From NCBI RefSeq assembly GCF_004345325.1, contig NZ_SLVJ01000017.1:1-64000 (forward strand): DNA of 64,000 bases, given 5' to 3'. Every line of letters begins with the position of its first letter. Within the stretch, counting starts at the first letter, position 1. A program made the position numbers and the translations under genes. The notes under the pieces were generated by a model. It was not told the origin of the DNA, did not search any database, and saw nothing but the letters and a program-made list of their open reading frames with translations. Shown here one piece after another: positions 47,359 through 56,822 of this stretch. The DNA comes from Acinetobacter calcoaceticus (GTDB lineage Bacteria > Pseudomonadota > Gammaproteobacteria > Pseudomonadales > Moraxellaceae).

Positions 47359-48756
47359 GTGTTGTATTCCCACATTTTATTTCCCTCTCTCACGGCGGTT
47401 TTTAAAAAAAACTATTTCAGATTTTGCACGACTTTTATCTGTTTGTTTTCAGCAGTTGCCCATGCTGACACCCAGAGTCAATTATCACGTTCAACTTTTG
47501 AAACTACACTCAGCAATGGCCTTAAAGTGATTATTCGCGAAGACCATCGATCTCCGATTGTGATGACGCAGATCTGGTACGGTGTAGGCAGCAGCGATGA
47601 ATCAGGCAATCTACTGGGTATTTCACATGCACTTGAGCACATGATGTTTAAAGGCACCAAGAAAGTACCCAATAATGAATTCACCCGTCTGAGTTTACGT
47701 TATGGGGGCCGTGTCAATGCCGCCACCAATACCAACTACACCAATTATTACCAACTCTATCCGAAAAAGTATTTTCCTTTAGCACTTGAACTTGAAGCAG
47801 ATCGCATGCGCAATTTGGTACTGCGCAAAGAAGATTTTGAGCCAGAGATCAATGTGGTGATGGAAGAACGTCGCCTAAGAACCGATGACAATCCGCGTAA
47901 TTTAGCATTTGAACGCTTTAAATGGCTGACCTATCCGACCAGTCACTATCGACAACCTGTGATCGGTTTTATGAAGAACCTCAAGAACATCCAGTTGCAA
48001 GACCTCAGAAAATGGTACCAAACTTGGTATACCCCGAATAATGCGATTTTAGTGATCATCGGTGATGTCAATGCAGAACAGGCACTGCTGGATGTTAAAA
48101 AATACTTCGCAGCGATCCCGAAAGGTTCCATTCCCGATCGCAATGATGTGCTCGAATTTGATCGTATCGGCTATCGGCATATGGAAATGAACCTCCCTGT
48201 TCAAGTCCCCAATCTGTACATGGCTTGGAATGTGAGATCACTGTCCACAGCCAAAAATCCGCAAGATGCCTATGCATTGACCATCATCCAATCCCTTTTG
48301 GATGGTGGCATCTCCTCGCGCCTACAAGATCGTTTGGTACGTGATCGCAAGTTGCTCACTGCAATTAATGTCAATTACGATCCCTACAATCGTGGTGATA
48401 GCCTATTTAGTATTACTGCACTTCCTTCTGAGGGAGTTAGCTTAAAACAAGCCCAGCAAGCAATTGAAGATGAAATGAATTTATTTAAAAAAGAGCTGGT
48501 CAATCCAACTGAGCTTGAGCGGGTAAAGTCTAATTTCGTCTCCAACTTGGTCTATAGTCAGGATGATATCTCGGCCCAAGCCACGATGATTGGTAACTTA
48601 GAAATCAATGGTTTAAGTTATCGTTTGGTCGATGAACTTCCAAAACACTATGACAAAGTTACTGCGCAAGATTTGCAACGCATCGCCAATATTTATTTTT
48701 TACGTGATAACTTAAGTACCTTGTATTTAAGCCCAGAAGAAAAGCGTCAGGATTGA
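47359..48756 (+). CDS. M16-family zinc peptidase (catalytic partner)
   Basis: 465 residues with an N-terminal signal segment (FKKNYFRFCTTFICLFSAVAHA) and a catalytic M16 domain. The inverted zinc motif is HALEH (H90, E93, H94), with the third ligand in the LALELEADRMRNL segment. The second half is the inactive-like M16_C domain. It is a secreted/periplasmic pitrilysin-like peptidase. Start is GTG at 47359; a TTG at 47362 is nearby, and the signal peptide needs one of these. The next gene is the non-catalytic partner, only 11 bp later. Confidence 0.9.
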   Translation: MLYSHILFPSLTAVFKKNYFRFCTTFICLFSAVAHADTQSQLSRSTFETTLSNGLKVIIREDHRSPIVMTQIWYGVGSSDESGNLLGISHALEHMMFKGTKKVPNNEFTRLSLRYGGRVNAATNTNYTNYYQLYPKKYFPLALELEADRMRNLVLRKEDFEPEINVVMEERRLRTDDNPRNLAFERFKWLTYPTSHYRQPVIGFMKNLKNIQLQDLRKWYQTWYTPNNAILVIIGDVNAEQALLDVKKYFAAIPKGSIPDRNDVLEFDRIGYRHMEMNLPVQVPNLYMAWNVRSLSTAKNPQDAYALTIIQSLLDGGISSRLQDRLVRDRKLLTAINVNYDPYNRGDSLFSITALPSEGVSLKQAQQAIEDEMNLFKKELVNPTELERVKSNFVSNLVYSQDDISAQATMIGNLEINGLSYRLVDELPKHYDKVTAQDLQRIANIYFLRDNLSTLYLSPEEKRQD

Positions 48757-48767
48757 AGGTTTATTTT

Positions 48768-50318
48768 ATGTTTAAATTTCTCGCCTCTGCCCACCCTTGC
48801 GCAATCGTTCTAATGGGTCTCAGCCTAGGTTTAGGCTTAAGCAACGCTGCCCGTGCAAATATTGAGTTTGAAAACCCCAGTATAGAGGAAGTTCCCGATC
48901 AATCCGCACTACAGTCATTAGGTCAATTACAAAGCCTAAAAAACTTATCGAAGCAACACGATTACCAAGCACCATTTGTACAGGAACTAAAAAGTCACTC
49001 CGCAGTAAGAACACTGTTGGTCTCCACCCCAGCCCTGCCCATCGTTGATATTCAACTGACCTTTAATGCAGGTTCAGCACGGGATGATCAGATTGGCGAA
49101 GGCCTGTATGGCCTGTCCAATATGGCTGCACGTTTAATGACAGAGGGAACCGATCAATTTACTGCCAAACAATTGGCCAGCCAGTTTGAAAGTTTGGGGG
49201 CCAGATTTAGTGTCAATGCTTATCGCGATATGTTTGTGGTGCGTCTAAGAGTGCTCTCAAACCCAGAAAAGCTCGATGCTGCGATCAACCTGATGCTGCA
49301 TGTGGTCAATCGTGCCAGTTTTAATCAATCTGGGCTTAACCTGATCTTAAACAACACCCGTGTAGGTCAACGACAAGTTCAAGAAAACCCCAACCGCCTG
49401 ATGAATATTCGCTTTTATCGTGCCGTATATGGTCAACACCCTTATGCAGAGCCTATCGTGGGTACCCAAGGCAGTATTAAGAAAATAGGCACCGAACAAT
49501 TGGTTAAATTTAGAAATCAATTTTTAGTCGCGCAGAATATGGGCATCGCCATCACAGGTGATCTCAATGCAGAAAGTGCCAGCAAGATTGCCAGTCGTAT
49601 TAGCCTAACTGTGACTCAAGGACACAAAGCCCCACCGCTTGTAAGTCCTACTGATCAAAATGATTTTAATATTCACTTCATCCCTTACAATTCAACTCAA
49701 GCGCATGTCATGATTGGGCACCTTGCAATTTCAAGAAATGACCCCGATCGTGTTGCCTTAGAAGTTGCCAACCAACTATTTGGTGGAAGTGGTTTTAACT
49801 CCATTTTAATGAAGGAGTTGCGGGTCAAACGTGGTTATACCTACGGTGCTTATAGCTCTTTGGCCTCTACCCAAGCTCAAGGCCTATTTACCCTAAGTTA
49901 TTCTACCCAACAAGATCAACTTCTTGACAGTATTCAAGTTGTGCATCAGGCCTTGAATAACTTTATCCACCAACCCATAGCAGCCAAGACGCTTGAAGAA
50001 ACCAAAGAAGGAATGTTGAGATCATTTCCAATGACCTTTAGCAGCAATGACAGTATTAATGCCCAAGTAGCAGCGATCGGGTTCTATGATCTTCCGACCA
50101 ACTATTTAAGTGACTATCAAAAGCAACTCAGCAAGCTCAGCGTCAAGCAAGTACAATTGGCCATCAAGAAACATTTGCGCGCAGATCGATTAACCATGGT
50201 CGTCGTCGCAAATCAATTGGATCCAGCCCAACTCAAACTACAACTCGAAAGTCAGTTACATCCAACTTCTGACACGACAAAAAAGCGCAGTTCACAGCAC
50301 ATGCAGCCTAAAACCTAA
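48768..50318 (+). CDS. M16-family peptidase-like protein (non-catalytic partner)
   Basis: 516 residues from ATG 48768 (GAAGG 8 bases before). It has a signal segment (FLASAHPCAIVLMGLSLGLGLSNAARA) and the M16 fold (TFNAGSARDDQIGEGLYGLSNMAARLMTEGTDQ). The HxxEH zinc motif is replaced by LSNMAARLM, so it lacks the metal site. M16 pairs with one active and one inactive chain are known (mitochondrial processing-type arrangements), which fits this tandem pair. The C-terminal domain contains the YTYGAYSSLAS motif. The two probably form a heterodimer in the periplasm. Confidence 0.88.
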   Translation: MFKFLASAHPCAIVLMGLSLGLGLSNAARANIEFENPSIEEVPDQSALQSLGQLQSLKNLSKQHDYQAPFVQELKSHSAVRTLLVSTPALPIVDIQLTFNAGSARDDQIGEGLYGLSNMAARLMTEGTDQFTAKQLASQFESLGARFSVNAYRDMFVVRLRVLSNPEKLDAAINLMLHVVNRASFNQSGLNLILNNTRVGQRQVQENPNRLMNIRFYRAVYGQHPYAEPIVGTQGSIKKIGTEQLVKFRNQFLVAQNMGIAITGDLNAESASKIASRISLTVTQGHKAPPLVSPTDQNDFNIHFIPYNSTQAHVMIGHLAISRNDPDRVALEVANQLFGGSGFNSILMKELRVKRGYTYGAYSSLASTQAQGLFTLSYSTQQDQLLDSIQVVHQALNNFIHQPIAAKTLEETKEGMLRSFPMTFSSNDSINAQVAAIGFYDLPTNYLSDYQKQLSKLSVKQVQLAIKKHLRADRLTMVVVANQLDPAQLKLQLESQLHPTSDTTKKRSSQHMQPKT

Positions 50319-50324
50319 AGGCTT

Positions 50325-50648
50325 TCATTCGTCTTCAAGCTTCATGGCTGGATATTCTCGGATTTCGGCGGACTCTTGCTGATGAGCAAACATCAGCCGC
50401 ACATAATCTATCGTATAGATTTGATCTCGCAACAAAATTTGATTGGCCATGAGTTGCGTTTGTGGGAATCTGGCCTGCTCTGATAATAAAACAATATTAT
50501 TGTATTTCTCTATATTAATCGGTTTTAAACACATCATTGTTGCTTGTATGACAGACAAAAAAATCACGATGCCGACAATCACATGAAGAATTTGATCAAT
50601 ATTCAACGCTGATTTTAATTGTCTAACCCTTTCTAAAATATTAAGCAT
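50325..50648 (-). CDS. Small single-pass membrane protein, hypothetical
   Basis: 107 residues with one transmembrane helix (ILHVIVGIVIFLSVIQATMMCL). The N-terminal side is a basic amphipathic stretch (MLNILERVRQLKSALNIDQ). The C-terminal 60 residues are soluble and acidic (SAEIREYPAMKLEDE). I do not recognise it. It is convergent with the M16 pair, 7 bp from that stop codon. Confidence 0.55.
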   Translation of the reverse strand: MLNILERVRQLKSALNIDQILHVIVGIVIFLSVIQATMMCLKPINIEKYNNIVLLSEQARFPQTQLMANQILLRDQIYTIDYVRLMFAHQQESAEIREYPAMKLEDE

Positions 50649-50767
50649 GTACTACCTCGAATTAACGATAGTTTAATCATGCCACTATAAAAAATACAGC
50701 CTTGTTTCTTACGCTCCGTTCACTTCATCGCCAGTAGTCACAACAACTGTACTGTTGAAAACTTCAC

Positions 50768-51133
50768 TTAAGGCGAATAGATTACGGTGCGTATCACTGA
50801 AAAATATAAAATCCCGGTTATCAAGATTAACGTCAGTACCACTGCAAAAACACTTAAGCCACTTTCTGCTTGGGCCGAATGCAAATCTTCATCATCAGCG
50901 AGTCGACGTAACTCACCATCATAGATCAGGTAAAAATATGTTTTTTGATTTGTATCTAGTGTTCTGGTATAATCTGATACGCGTTTTCGTTGTGCGATAC
51001 AAAAGTCACCAAGATGTATATCTTGATGGAAAACCGCTTCATCGAGTTGTTTCCGATGAAACTGAGCTAAAGCGATAATTTGTGATTCCGCTAGGGGCAG
51101 ATCAAAACTAAAACCATCTATTGTGTTTATCAT
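50768..51133 (-). CDS. Hypothetical protein with a C-terminal membrane helix
   Basis: 121 residues. The soluble N-terminal 90 residues are followed by one hydrophobic helix (LSVFAVVLTLILITGILYFSVIR) at the C-terminus, a tail-anchored layout. GGAGAACAAC upstream provides a ribosome site. No domain recognised. It lies beside another single-helix hypothetical on the same strand 120 bp away, and they could be cotranscribed. Confidence 0.58.
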   Translation of the reverse strand: MINTIDGFSFDLPLAESQIIALAQFHRKQLDEAVFHQDIHLGDFCIAQRKRVSDYTRTLDTNQKTYFYLIYDGELRRLADDEDLHSAQAESGLSVFAVVLTLILITGILYFSVIRTVIYSP

Positions 51134-51349
51134 GTTGTTCTCCTTTTTAGTCTTTTCCTCTGTTGATTTTAATAAATAATATTTTGACTAATGTTTATTC
51201 GTGTAAGCCAGACTTAAGTATCATAACCGCGCTTAATAGTTGACAAATGAAGTAAATTGTAATATTAGTTTCATATTGCTTCGTCAAACTAGTAGTTAGG
51301 CCAAACGGGCCCAAAGTGTAGCAATCATAATTACAATAAGGAGTTATAT

Positions 51350-51583
51350 ATGATTCAACAATTCTCTCACCGCGATTTAGAGAACATTTACGTTGCGGCA
51401 GTAAATACAATTCAATCAGAAATGATCTTTGTAGACGCAGTACAGCAGTTAGAAGAAGCTGCTCGTGCAGGACACGGTAAAGCTGCAATGTTTTTAGCAG
51501 AACTTTACTATCAAGGCTTTCGAGTAGAACGTGATTCACTTAAAGCACAGTATTGGCAGAAGATGGCCACCATGCAAGCATAA
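51350..51583 (+). CDS. Small Sel1-like helical-repeat protein
   Basis: 77 residues with a single Sel1-like repeat (QLEEAARAGHGKAAMFLAELYYQGFRVERDSLKAQYWQKMA), preceded by a helical N-terminus without signal peptide. AAGGAGTT precedes the ATG by 7 bases, a strong ribosome site. It could be a one-repeat adaptor. A compact hairpin terminator follows. Confidence 0.72.
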   Translation: MIQQFSHRDLENIYVAAVNTIQSEMIFVDAVQQLEEAARAGHGKAAMFLAELYYQGFRVERDSLKAQYWQKMATMQA

Positions 51584-51585
51584 TC

Positions 51586-51610
51586 AAACGTCACTTAGGT
51601 GGCGTTTTTT
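51586..51610 (+). terminator. Terminator after the small Sel1-like gene
   Basis: CGTCAC pairs with GTGGCG across a 4-base loop (51589-51594 and 51599-51604, one G-T pair), followed by six T. Confidence 0.7.
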
Positions 51611-51737
51611 AATGGCGTAAATTTGTCAAATTAAAAAAGTGGAATAATATCTGCTTACGATAAATTATAAAGCAGCAACTGAAGATTGAGATCTACGCCT
51701 TACAATGTATTTACTTAGAATCAGATAGCTTAATATT

Positions 51738-52112
51738 ATGAAAAAACTTATTCATTTCCAACCTGTTTCTAAACAACTTATTCTGCAGATTTCAATCTTA
51801 AAAACGATGATGTACTGTGGAGTGCTTTGGGGACTTTATAACGAAGGATGGGCAATTAAATCTGAGCAAGACGAGAACATTTTTCCTTTTTGGCTCAACT
51901 CAACTCAAGCCTTTCGATATGCCAAAATTCATTGGCCCAATTACCAACCACGTAAAATCAGCTCAGAAGACTTTGAACAATCATTATTGCCGACATTGAC
52001 CCGGTTTAAAGTCGTTCCAGCATTATTCAACTCATCAACCCGTAAATTTAAATTATCTACTGCCCAAATGCGGCATTTCTTTTTTGAGCATTCTAGTTTT
52101 CAAATGGCTTAA
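51738..52112 (+). CDS. DUF2750-like small protein
   Basis: 124 residues matching the DUF2750 pattern, judged from the sequence TMMYCGVLWGLYNEGWAIKSEQDENIFPFWLNS and TQAFRYAKIHWPNYQPRKIS. This is a small cytosolic protein family of unknown function. There is no signal peptide or membrane segment. It has no close partner gene. The family name is from remembered pattern. Confidence 0.62.
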   Translation: MKKLIHFQPVSKQLILQISILKTMMYCGVLWGLYNEGWAIKSEQDENIFPFWLNSTQAFRYAKIHWPNYQPRKISSEDFEQSLLPTLTRFKVVPALFNSSTRKFKLSTAQMRHFFFEHSSFQMA

Positions 52113-52278
52113 TGAATCAACTACTTCAACGATAACTAAACATAGCCTGATCAGTCACTCAGTTGTCATGAGAATGGTGTTACATTGAATTAAACCAAGC
52201 TTTGACATTGTAATGTTGGCTTTTTAAAATTTTAACGGTACATTTAATTGAGATAGATAAGAAACAAGGAAGCGCTTT

Positions 52279-52710
52279 ATGACCACAGTCGCACACGTAT
52301 TACAAAATAAACAAACCCATGATATCAGCACCATTGCACCCAATGCGACGGTATTAGCCGCCATCACTTTAATGGCAAATAAAGGCATCGGCGCAATCGT
52401 TGTGGTTGAGCATGAACAAGTCGTCGGTATACTTTCAGAGCGTGACTATACGCGTAAAATCGCACTCATGGAGCGCACCTCAGAACAGACCACAGTCGCC
52501 GAGATTATGACGGCCAAAGTATTAACAGTAACTCGTAAACATAGCGTGGAGCATTGCTTAGAGCTAATGACCGACAAACATCTACGACACTTGCCTGTGG
52601 TAGAAGCAGGTAAACTCGTTGGTTTAGTGTCTATTGGTGACTTGGTTAAGGCAACCATGGAAGACCAGAAAAAATTGATTGAACAGTTAAAACAATATAT
52701 TTCTGGCTAA
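52279..52710 (+). CDS. CBS-domain pair protein
   Basis: 143 residues made almost wholly of two tandem CBS domains (VLQNKQTHDISTIAPNATVLAAITLMANKGIGAIVVVEH; VAEIMTAKVLTVTRKHSVEHCLELMTDKHLRHLPVVEAG). CBS pairs bind adenosine nucleotides such as AMP, ATP or SAM and regulate partner proteins. It is a stand-alone protein, and no enzyme domain is attached. The gene has its own terminator. Confidence 0.9.
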   Translation: MTTVAHVLQNKQTHDISTIAPNATVLAAITLMANKGIGAIVVVEHEQVVGILSERDYTRKIALMERTSEQTTVAEIMTAKVLTVTRKHSVEHCLELMTDKHLRHLPVVEAGKLVGLVSIGDLVKATMEDQKKLIEQLKQYISG

Positions 52711-52744
52711 TCCCCTCACGGGAAGTAGCACACATTCACTACGT

Positions 52745-52777
52745 AAAAAAACGAGCTTCTCAAGAGCTCGTTTTTTT
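52745..52777. terminator. Bidirectional terminator after the CBS gene
   Basis: A 13-bp stem AAAAAAACGAGCT/AGCTCGTTTTTTT (52745-52757 and 52765-52777) separates the convergent CBS and VWA genes. Confidence 0.9.
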
Positions 52778-52800
52778 CTAATAGCAACCACTCATATTAT

Positions 52801-53988
52801 TTAACGTGCTAAATATTTTGTCATATCTTCAACGCCCTTTAAAGACATCGGATACATATGATCTTCAAATAATTGTTTAATTAATCCAATGCTATGGGTG
52901 TAATTCCAATAATTTTGCTCTTCTGGATTTAACCATGCCGTTTTTTCGAAATGTTGCCTCAGACGTCTTAACCACACTTCACCGGCTTCATCATTCATAT
53001 ATTCAACAGAACCACCAACAGATTTCAATTCATATGGCGCCATACTGGCATCACCCACTACGATGACGCGATAATCCTTAGCATAGGTATTAAATAGATC
53101 CCACGTGCTCATTTTCGATGCCGAACGGCGATGATTATCCTTCCACACATAATCATAAAGGCAGTTATGGAAATAAAAATATTCTAAAGTTTTAAACTCT
53201 GATTTTGCAGCACTGAACAACTTTTCACATTGGGCGATATGCGAATCCATAGAACCGCCAACATCAAATAACATGAGCACTTTAACGCGGTTACGCCGCT
53301 CAGGTACCAGTTGTACATCAAGTATTCCCTGTTTGGCAGTTTCACGAATCGTGCTGTTAATATCTAGTTCTTCAGCTGCACCTTGGCGCGCAAATTTACG
53401 TAAGCGACGTAATGCCATCTGCATATGGCGCGTGCCCAAAATTTGTTCATCATCCAGATTTTGGTACTTTCGCTGCTCCCAAACTTTGACCGCTGAGCGC
53501 TTACGACCAGGTCCACCAATTCGCACACCTTCAGGGTGATCACCATAGGCACCGAAAGGCGAAGTCCCGCCTGTCCCGATCATGCGGTTACCACCTTGAT
53601 GCTTTTTATGCTGTTCGTTTAAACGCTGTTCTAGCATTTTCATTAATTCTTCGAGCGAACCTGCTTTTTCTAAAGCAGCACGTTGCTCAGGGCTCAGATG
53701 TTTTTCTAATAATTCGAGATCTAACCATTCTTTGGGTATTTTTTGTATTTGACTAAGTAGATCATCGATATCAAAGCTTTCAACGCCCTTGAAATAATCT
53801 TTCATCGCGCGATCAAACTTATCAAAATAACGCTCATCTTTTACCATGACCGTTTTTACCAGCTGATAGAAATCATCTTGATCTGCAAAAACTAAACCTC
53901 CGCTCACTGCTTGATTTAAATCAATAAGTTCACGGGTGCTAACTGGTACGCCATATTTTCTTAAGATGTAAAATAATCGCACAAACAT
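52801..53988 (-). CDS. VWA/CoxE-like protein
   Basis: About 395 residues from the ATG at 53988 (an in-frame TTG lies 9 bases earlier). It is a CoxE-like VWA protein: helical N-terminal half with a linker (HKKHQGGNRMIGTGGTSPFGAYGDHPEG), then a von Willebrand factor A domain with the metal-ion site DVGGSMDSH (near 248-256). The usual MIDAS motif is DxSxS; here the first serine is Gly (DVGGS), so metal binding may be altered. Such proteins act with MoxR ATPases as metal-insertion or assembly chaperones. The MoxR gene is at 56.9 kb, split off by xseAB. Confidence 0.82.
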   Translation of the reverse strand: MFVRLFYILRKYGVPVSTRELIDLNQAVSGGLVFADQDDFYQLVKTVMVKDERYFDKFDRAMKDYFKGVESFDIDDLLSQIQKIPKEWLDLELLEKHLSPEQRAALEKAGSLEELMKMLEQRLNEQHKKHQGGNRMIGTGGTSPFGAYGDHPEGVRIGGPGRKRSAVKVWEQRKYQNLDDEQILGTRHMQMALRRLRKFARQGAAEELDINSTIRETAKQGILDVQLVPERRNRVKVLMLFDVGGSMDSHIAQCEKLFSAAKSEFKTLEYFYFHNCLYDYVWKDNHRRSASKMSTWDLFNTYAKDYRVIVVGDASMAPYELKSVGGSVEYMNDEAGEVWLRRLRQHFEKTAWLNPEEQNYWNYTHSIGLIKQLFEDHMYPMSLKGVEDMTKYLAR

Positions 53989-53997
53989 GAACGACAA

Positions 53998-54324
53998 ATC
54001 CCTTTTTTGATATCAAATATTTATTTATCTTGAACATGCTCTTTGCGACCCATGATTCACTTGAGTATGTCTAGAAATTCGCTTGAAAAGCATTATCAGA
54101 GATTGTAAAAACGATGTAAAGCTAAAAGACTTTACTGCTGGGTCTTTTCATTGATGCTGATCTAGATTTAACCGCCACAATCAAATTACGCCGTCTTAGA
54201 CGCATATTTATTAAACACTGATGATCATCCAGATGCAAAAAAGCCCACATGTGTGGGCTTAATCAATCTAGCGTATATTATTTTAAATTAATAACAATTC
54301 GCTAAATTAAAATCTTGCATGCGA
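53998..54324. other. Gap between the VWA gene and the cold-shock gene
   Basis: About 325 bp with no supported gene. It holds the cold-shock terminator hairpin (54241-54260) and the promoter region of the VWA gene. Confidence 0.5.
54241..54260 (-). terminator. Terminator after the cold-shock gene
   Basis: AAGCCCAC and GTGGGCTT form the stem of a tight hairpin; on the minus strand a T-run follows. It lies 65 bp after the cold-shock stop. Confidence 0.8.
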
Positions 54325-54537
54325 TTAACCAATAACTTTAATGGTGCTTGCTTGAGGACCTTTCTTACCGTTGGTCACTTCAAATTCTACACGTTGGCCT
54401 TCGTTAAGTACTTTGAAGCCATCGTTTTGGATTTCGCTATAATGAGCAAAAACATCTGGACCTGAATCTTGCTGAATAAAACCAAAACCTTTAGTTTCGT
54501 TGAACCACTTAACGGTACCAGTAACGATATTAGACAT
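54325..54537 (-). CDS. Cold-shock protein (CspA family)
   Basis: 70-residue OB-fold RNA/ssDNA-binding protein. RNP1 KGFGFIQQ and RNP2 VFAHYS are both present, as are [14 protein letters not shown] and the usual C-terminal GPQASTIKV. Members destabilise RNA secondary structure after cold shock or in normal growth. The upstream 325 bp before the xseA start should contain a long 5' leader, the usual site of cold-shock regulation. Confidence 0.96.
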   Translation of the reverse strand: MSNIVTGTVKWFNETKGFGFIQQDSGPDVFAHYSEIQNDGFKVLNEGQRVEFEVTNGKKGPQASTIKVIG

Positions 54538-54862
54538 AATTAATCCTAAATTTTAAAATTGTGCTAACTCTTAATAACATACGAATTTGAAATAATGATG
54601 AAACTGAATCATAAGAAACGAAGGATTAAAAGATAAACCACGAACTAAAAGATACTGCAACAGACTATTTACTCATTACTACTACTAGAGTTCATTAAAA
54701 AAACCCACCTAAGCGAGCTGTTCAATATTTGAGTATGCGATGACTATTTCACACACTACCCGCAAAATATGCCACATTGATTGAGCAAGGTCAATAGATG
54801 TTTATTGCCTTTAAGCAAGCAGTTAGCTACTATTTTCAATACTTTCAACTTTTCTTAGATTT
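54538..54862. other. Gap with cold-shock leader and xseA promoter
   Basis: About 325 bp between divergent genes. It is AT-rich and has no open frame. The long untranslated leader of the cold-shock gene and the xseA promoter should be here. I saw no clear hairpin. Confidence 0.4.
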
Positions 54863-56116
54863 ATGTCTGAATTTCAACTTTCATTAAGTGACTATCTTGC
54901 CCAGATTCAAGAGATTATCCATATCAGCTTTAAAGAAGCGGTCTGGGTAAAAGCCGAGATACGCAATCTTAATATTAAAGCCGGTCATTATTACCTAGAA
55001 CTTGCTGAAAAAGATCAGGACACAGATCAAGTTATAGCCAGTTGTAAAGCGACGATCTGGAAGTTCTCAGCTGCAAAAATCGTACATAAATTTCAACGTG
55101 AAAGCGGCATTGAATTATCACGTGATCTCAATGTTCTGATCAAAATAAAAGCACGCTTCGATCCCCAATATGGTTTCTCAGTCAATATTGAAGATATTGA
55201 CTCAAGTTACACATTAGGTGACTTTGCTAGACGCTACCAACAAATACTCCAGCGCTTAAGCAGTGAAGATCTACTCAATAAAAATAGATCACTTAACAAT
55301 CCATTTGATTTAGAGCATATCCTGGTTATAGCGCCAGAAAATGCAGCGGGCTTAGGTGATTTTAAAAAAGATGCTGATTATTTATCCCAGTCTGGTCTGT
55401 GCCATTTTGTATATCAGCATGCCACCTTTCAAGGCAATACTGCTGCTGCAAGTATTACTGAGGCACTCAGTATCGGACTTAGACAATGGGTGAAAACATA
55501 TACTGCCCCACCTGATTTAATTGTCATTATTCGCGGTGGCGGTGCTGTCAATGATTTGGCTTATTTAAATGATTACACACTCGCTGCCCTACTCTGCAAA
55601 CGGTCGGTGCCAGTATGGGTCGGTATTGGTCATGAAAAAGACCGCACCATCTTGGACGAAATCGCACACCGAACCTTTGACACCCCCAGTAAAGTGATTG
55701 CTGGCATAAGACATTTAATCGCTGAACGTAGCCAAGAGGTAATCAAGGCGCTACAGATCATTAAACTCAGCTCTCAACATCAGATCAGTGCCTACCAAAG
55801 CCAAAATGATCACTATATAAAGCTGCTACGATCTTTAGCACAAAACCAACTTCAAGTCGCAGATAATACATTGACGTTAATCCGCAACAGCACAGAATAC
55901 TTTGCTCAACGGCAAATTAATTTAGCAACCACTCAAGTTGAATCTTATATGCGTGAGACCCTACTACAGAATCCTCGCCATGTTTTGGCCAAAGGCTATG
56001 CCATAGTACGTAGTCAAGGTCACATCATTCGCTCAATCCAACAATTCCCACAGCATAGTAATATCCAAATTGAATTACGTGATGGTATTATTCATGCTCA
56101 GCTCACAGGTATATAA
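54863..56116 (+). CDS. xseA: Exodeoxyribonuclease VII large subunit
   Basis: Large subunit of the single-strand exonuclease. 417 residues: N-terminal OB fold (FKEAVWVKAEIRNLNIKAGHYYLELAEKD), catalytic region with PPDLIVIIRGGGAVNDLAYLND and VGIGHEKDRTILDEIAHRTFDTPSKV, and a coiled-coil-rich C-terminal part. E. coli XseA is 456, so this copy is shorter in the helical region. Weak ribosome site (CTTAGATTT). xseB follows 2 bp later. Confidence 0.95.
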   Translation: MSEFQLSLSDYLAQIQEIIHISFKEAVWVKAEIRNLNIKAGHYYLELAEKDQDTDQVIASCKATIWKFSAAKIVHKFQRESGIELSRDLNVLIKIKARFDPQYGFSVNIEDIDSSYTLGDFARRYQQILQRLSSEDLLNKNRSLNNPFDLEHILVIAPENAAGLGDFKKDADYLSQSGLCHFVYQHATFQGNTAAASITEALSIGLRQWVKTYTAPPDLIVIIRGGGAVNDLAYLNDYTLAALLCKRSVPVWVGIGHEKDRTILDEIAHRTFDTPSKVIAGIRHLIAERSQEVIKALQIIKLSSQHQISAYQSQNDHYIKLLRSLAQNQLQVADNTLTLIRNSTEYFAQRQINLATTQVESYMRETLLQNPRHVLAKGYAIVRSQGHIIRSIQQFPQHSNIQIELRDGIIHAQLTGI

Positions 56117-56118
56117 AC

Positions 56119-56313
56119 ATGAACTCAGAATCACTTAGCTTTAAACAAGGCTATGAAATTTTAAAGAAAAATGCTGAATTTCTTGAATCTCAAGAACAAC
56201 CTGACATCGACAATTTAATGACTATCGTCGAAGAATCAATGGCAGCCTATAAGGCGTGTAAATCTCGAGTCGATGCTGTGCAACTTGCATTAAATAAAAC
56301 CTTTGAAGAATAA
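56119..56313 (+). CDS. xseB: Exodeoxyribonuclease VII small subunit
   Basis: 64-residue small subunit, helical: SFKQGYEILKKNAEFLESQEQPDIDNLMTIVEESMAAYKACKSRVDAVQLAL shows the XseB pattern. It begins 2 bp after the xseA stop, so the two are cotranscribed. Several XseB subunits bind each XseA. Length is close to the family's 70-80 residues. Confidence 0.93.
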   Translation: MNSESLSFKQGYEILKKNAEFLESQEQPDIDNLMTIVEESMAAYKACKSRVDAVQLALNKTFEE

Positions 56314-56561
56314 ATCTAGATTCTAAACCAAACATTAAAAGGTTGATTCTGCAACGCAAGAAATTTTAATTACTGCTTGCTTATACGGCTACAGATCGAT
56401 AAATTAAATATGACAATTTAAAATGTCATTTTAAACTCAATCACCTCTTTACATCGAAGCTTCCGTATTTCATGGCTCCGATTTTAAAACATCGAATCTG
56501 AAACGAGGAACGTCCAGATCCCATCACAACAATAGCCAATCACATGCTCTATAAGGATACT

Positions 56562-56822
56562 ATGAATTTTCTTATTATTTATAACACCCCACATAAACAA
56601 AATTTAATTGAAATTGACAAGCTCATTCAAGATTTTGAAATTTTTCAACGTATTAACGAAAGCAGTTGGATTGTTCATAGTGAAAATTCAGCAACATTGA
56701 TTAAAAACGAACTCTCGAATCGCATGGGTATTAGTGATTCTATTCTAGTCTTTGAAATTACTCGTAAATGGGCTGTAGCCAATGCAATCGACCTCGGTGA
56801 TTGGCTGGAACACAACCAATAA
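56562..56822 (+). CDS. Small hypothetical protein, alpha/beta fold
   Basis: 86 residues when started at MNFLIIYN (56562), with AAGGA 4 bases away. The frame runs to 56544 without a ribosome site. A hydrophobic first strand, one helix (NLIEIDKLIQDF), a strand (SSWIVHSE), a helix and a last strand (DSILVFEIT) suggest a ferredoxin-like fold. Such small proteins include Cas2 and SinR-like families, but there is no CRISPR array or cas gene. The stop codon lies in the terminator arm. No function assigned. Confidence 0.6.
   Translation: MNFLIIYNTPHKQNLIEIDKLIQDFEIFQRINESSWIVHSENSATLIKNELSNRMGISDSILVFEITRKWAVANAIDLGDWLEHNQ

Noticed and set aside
56544-56822. Cas2 call for the small protein
   Set aside because: Only a secondary-structure resemblance is seen; no cas1, repeats or catalytic motif were found.
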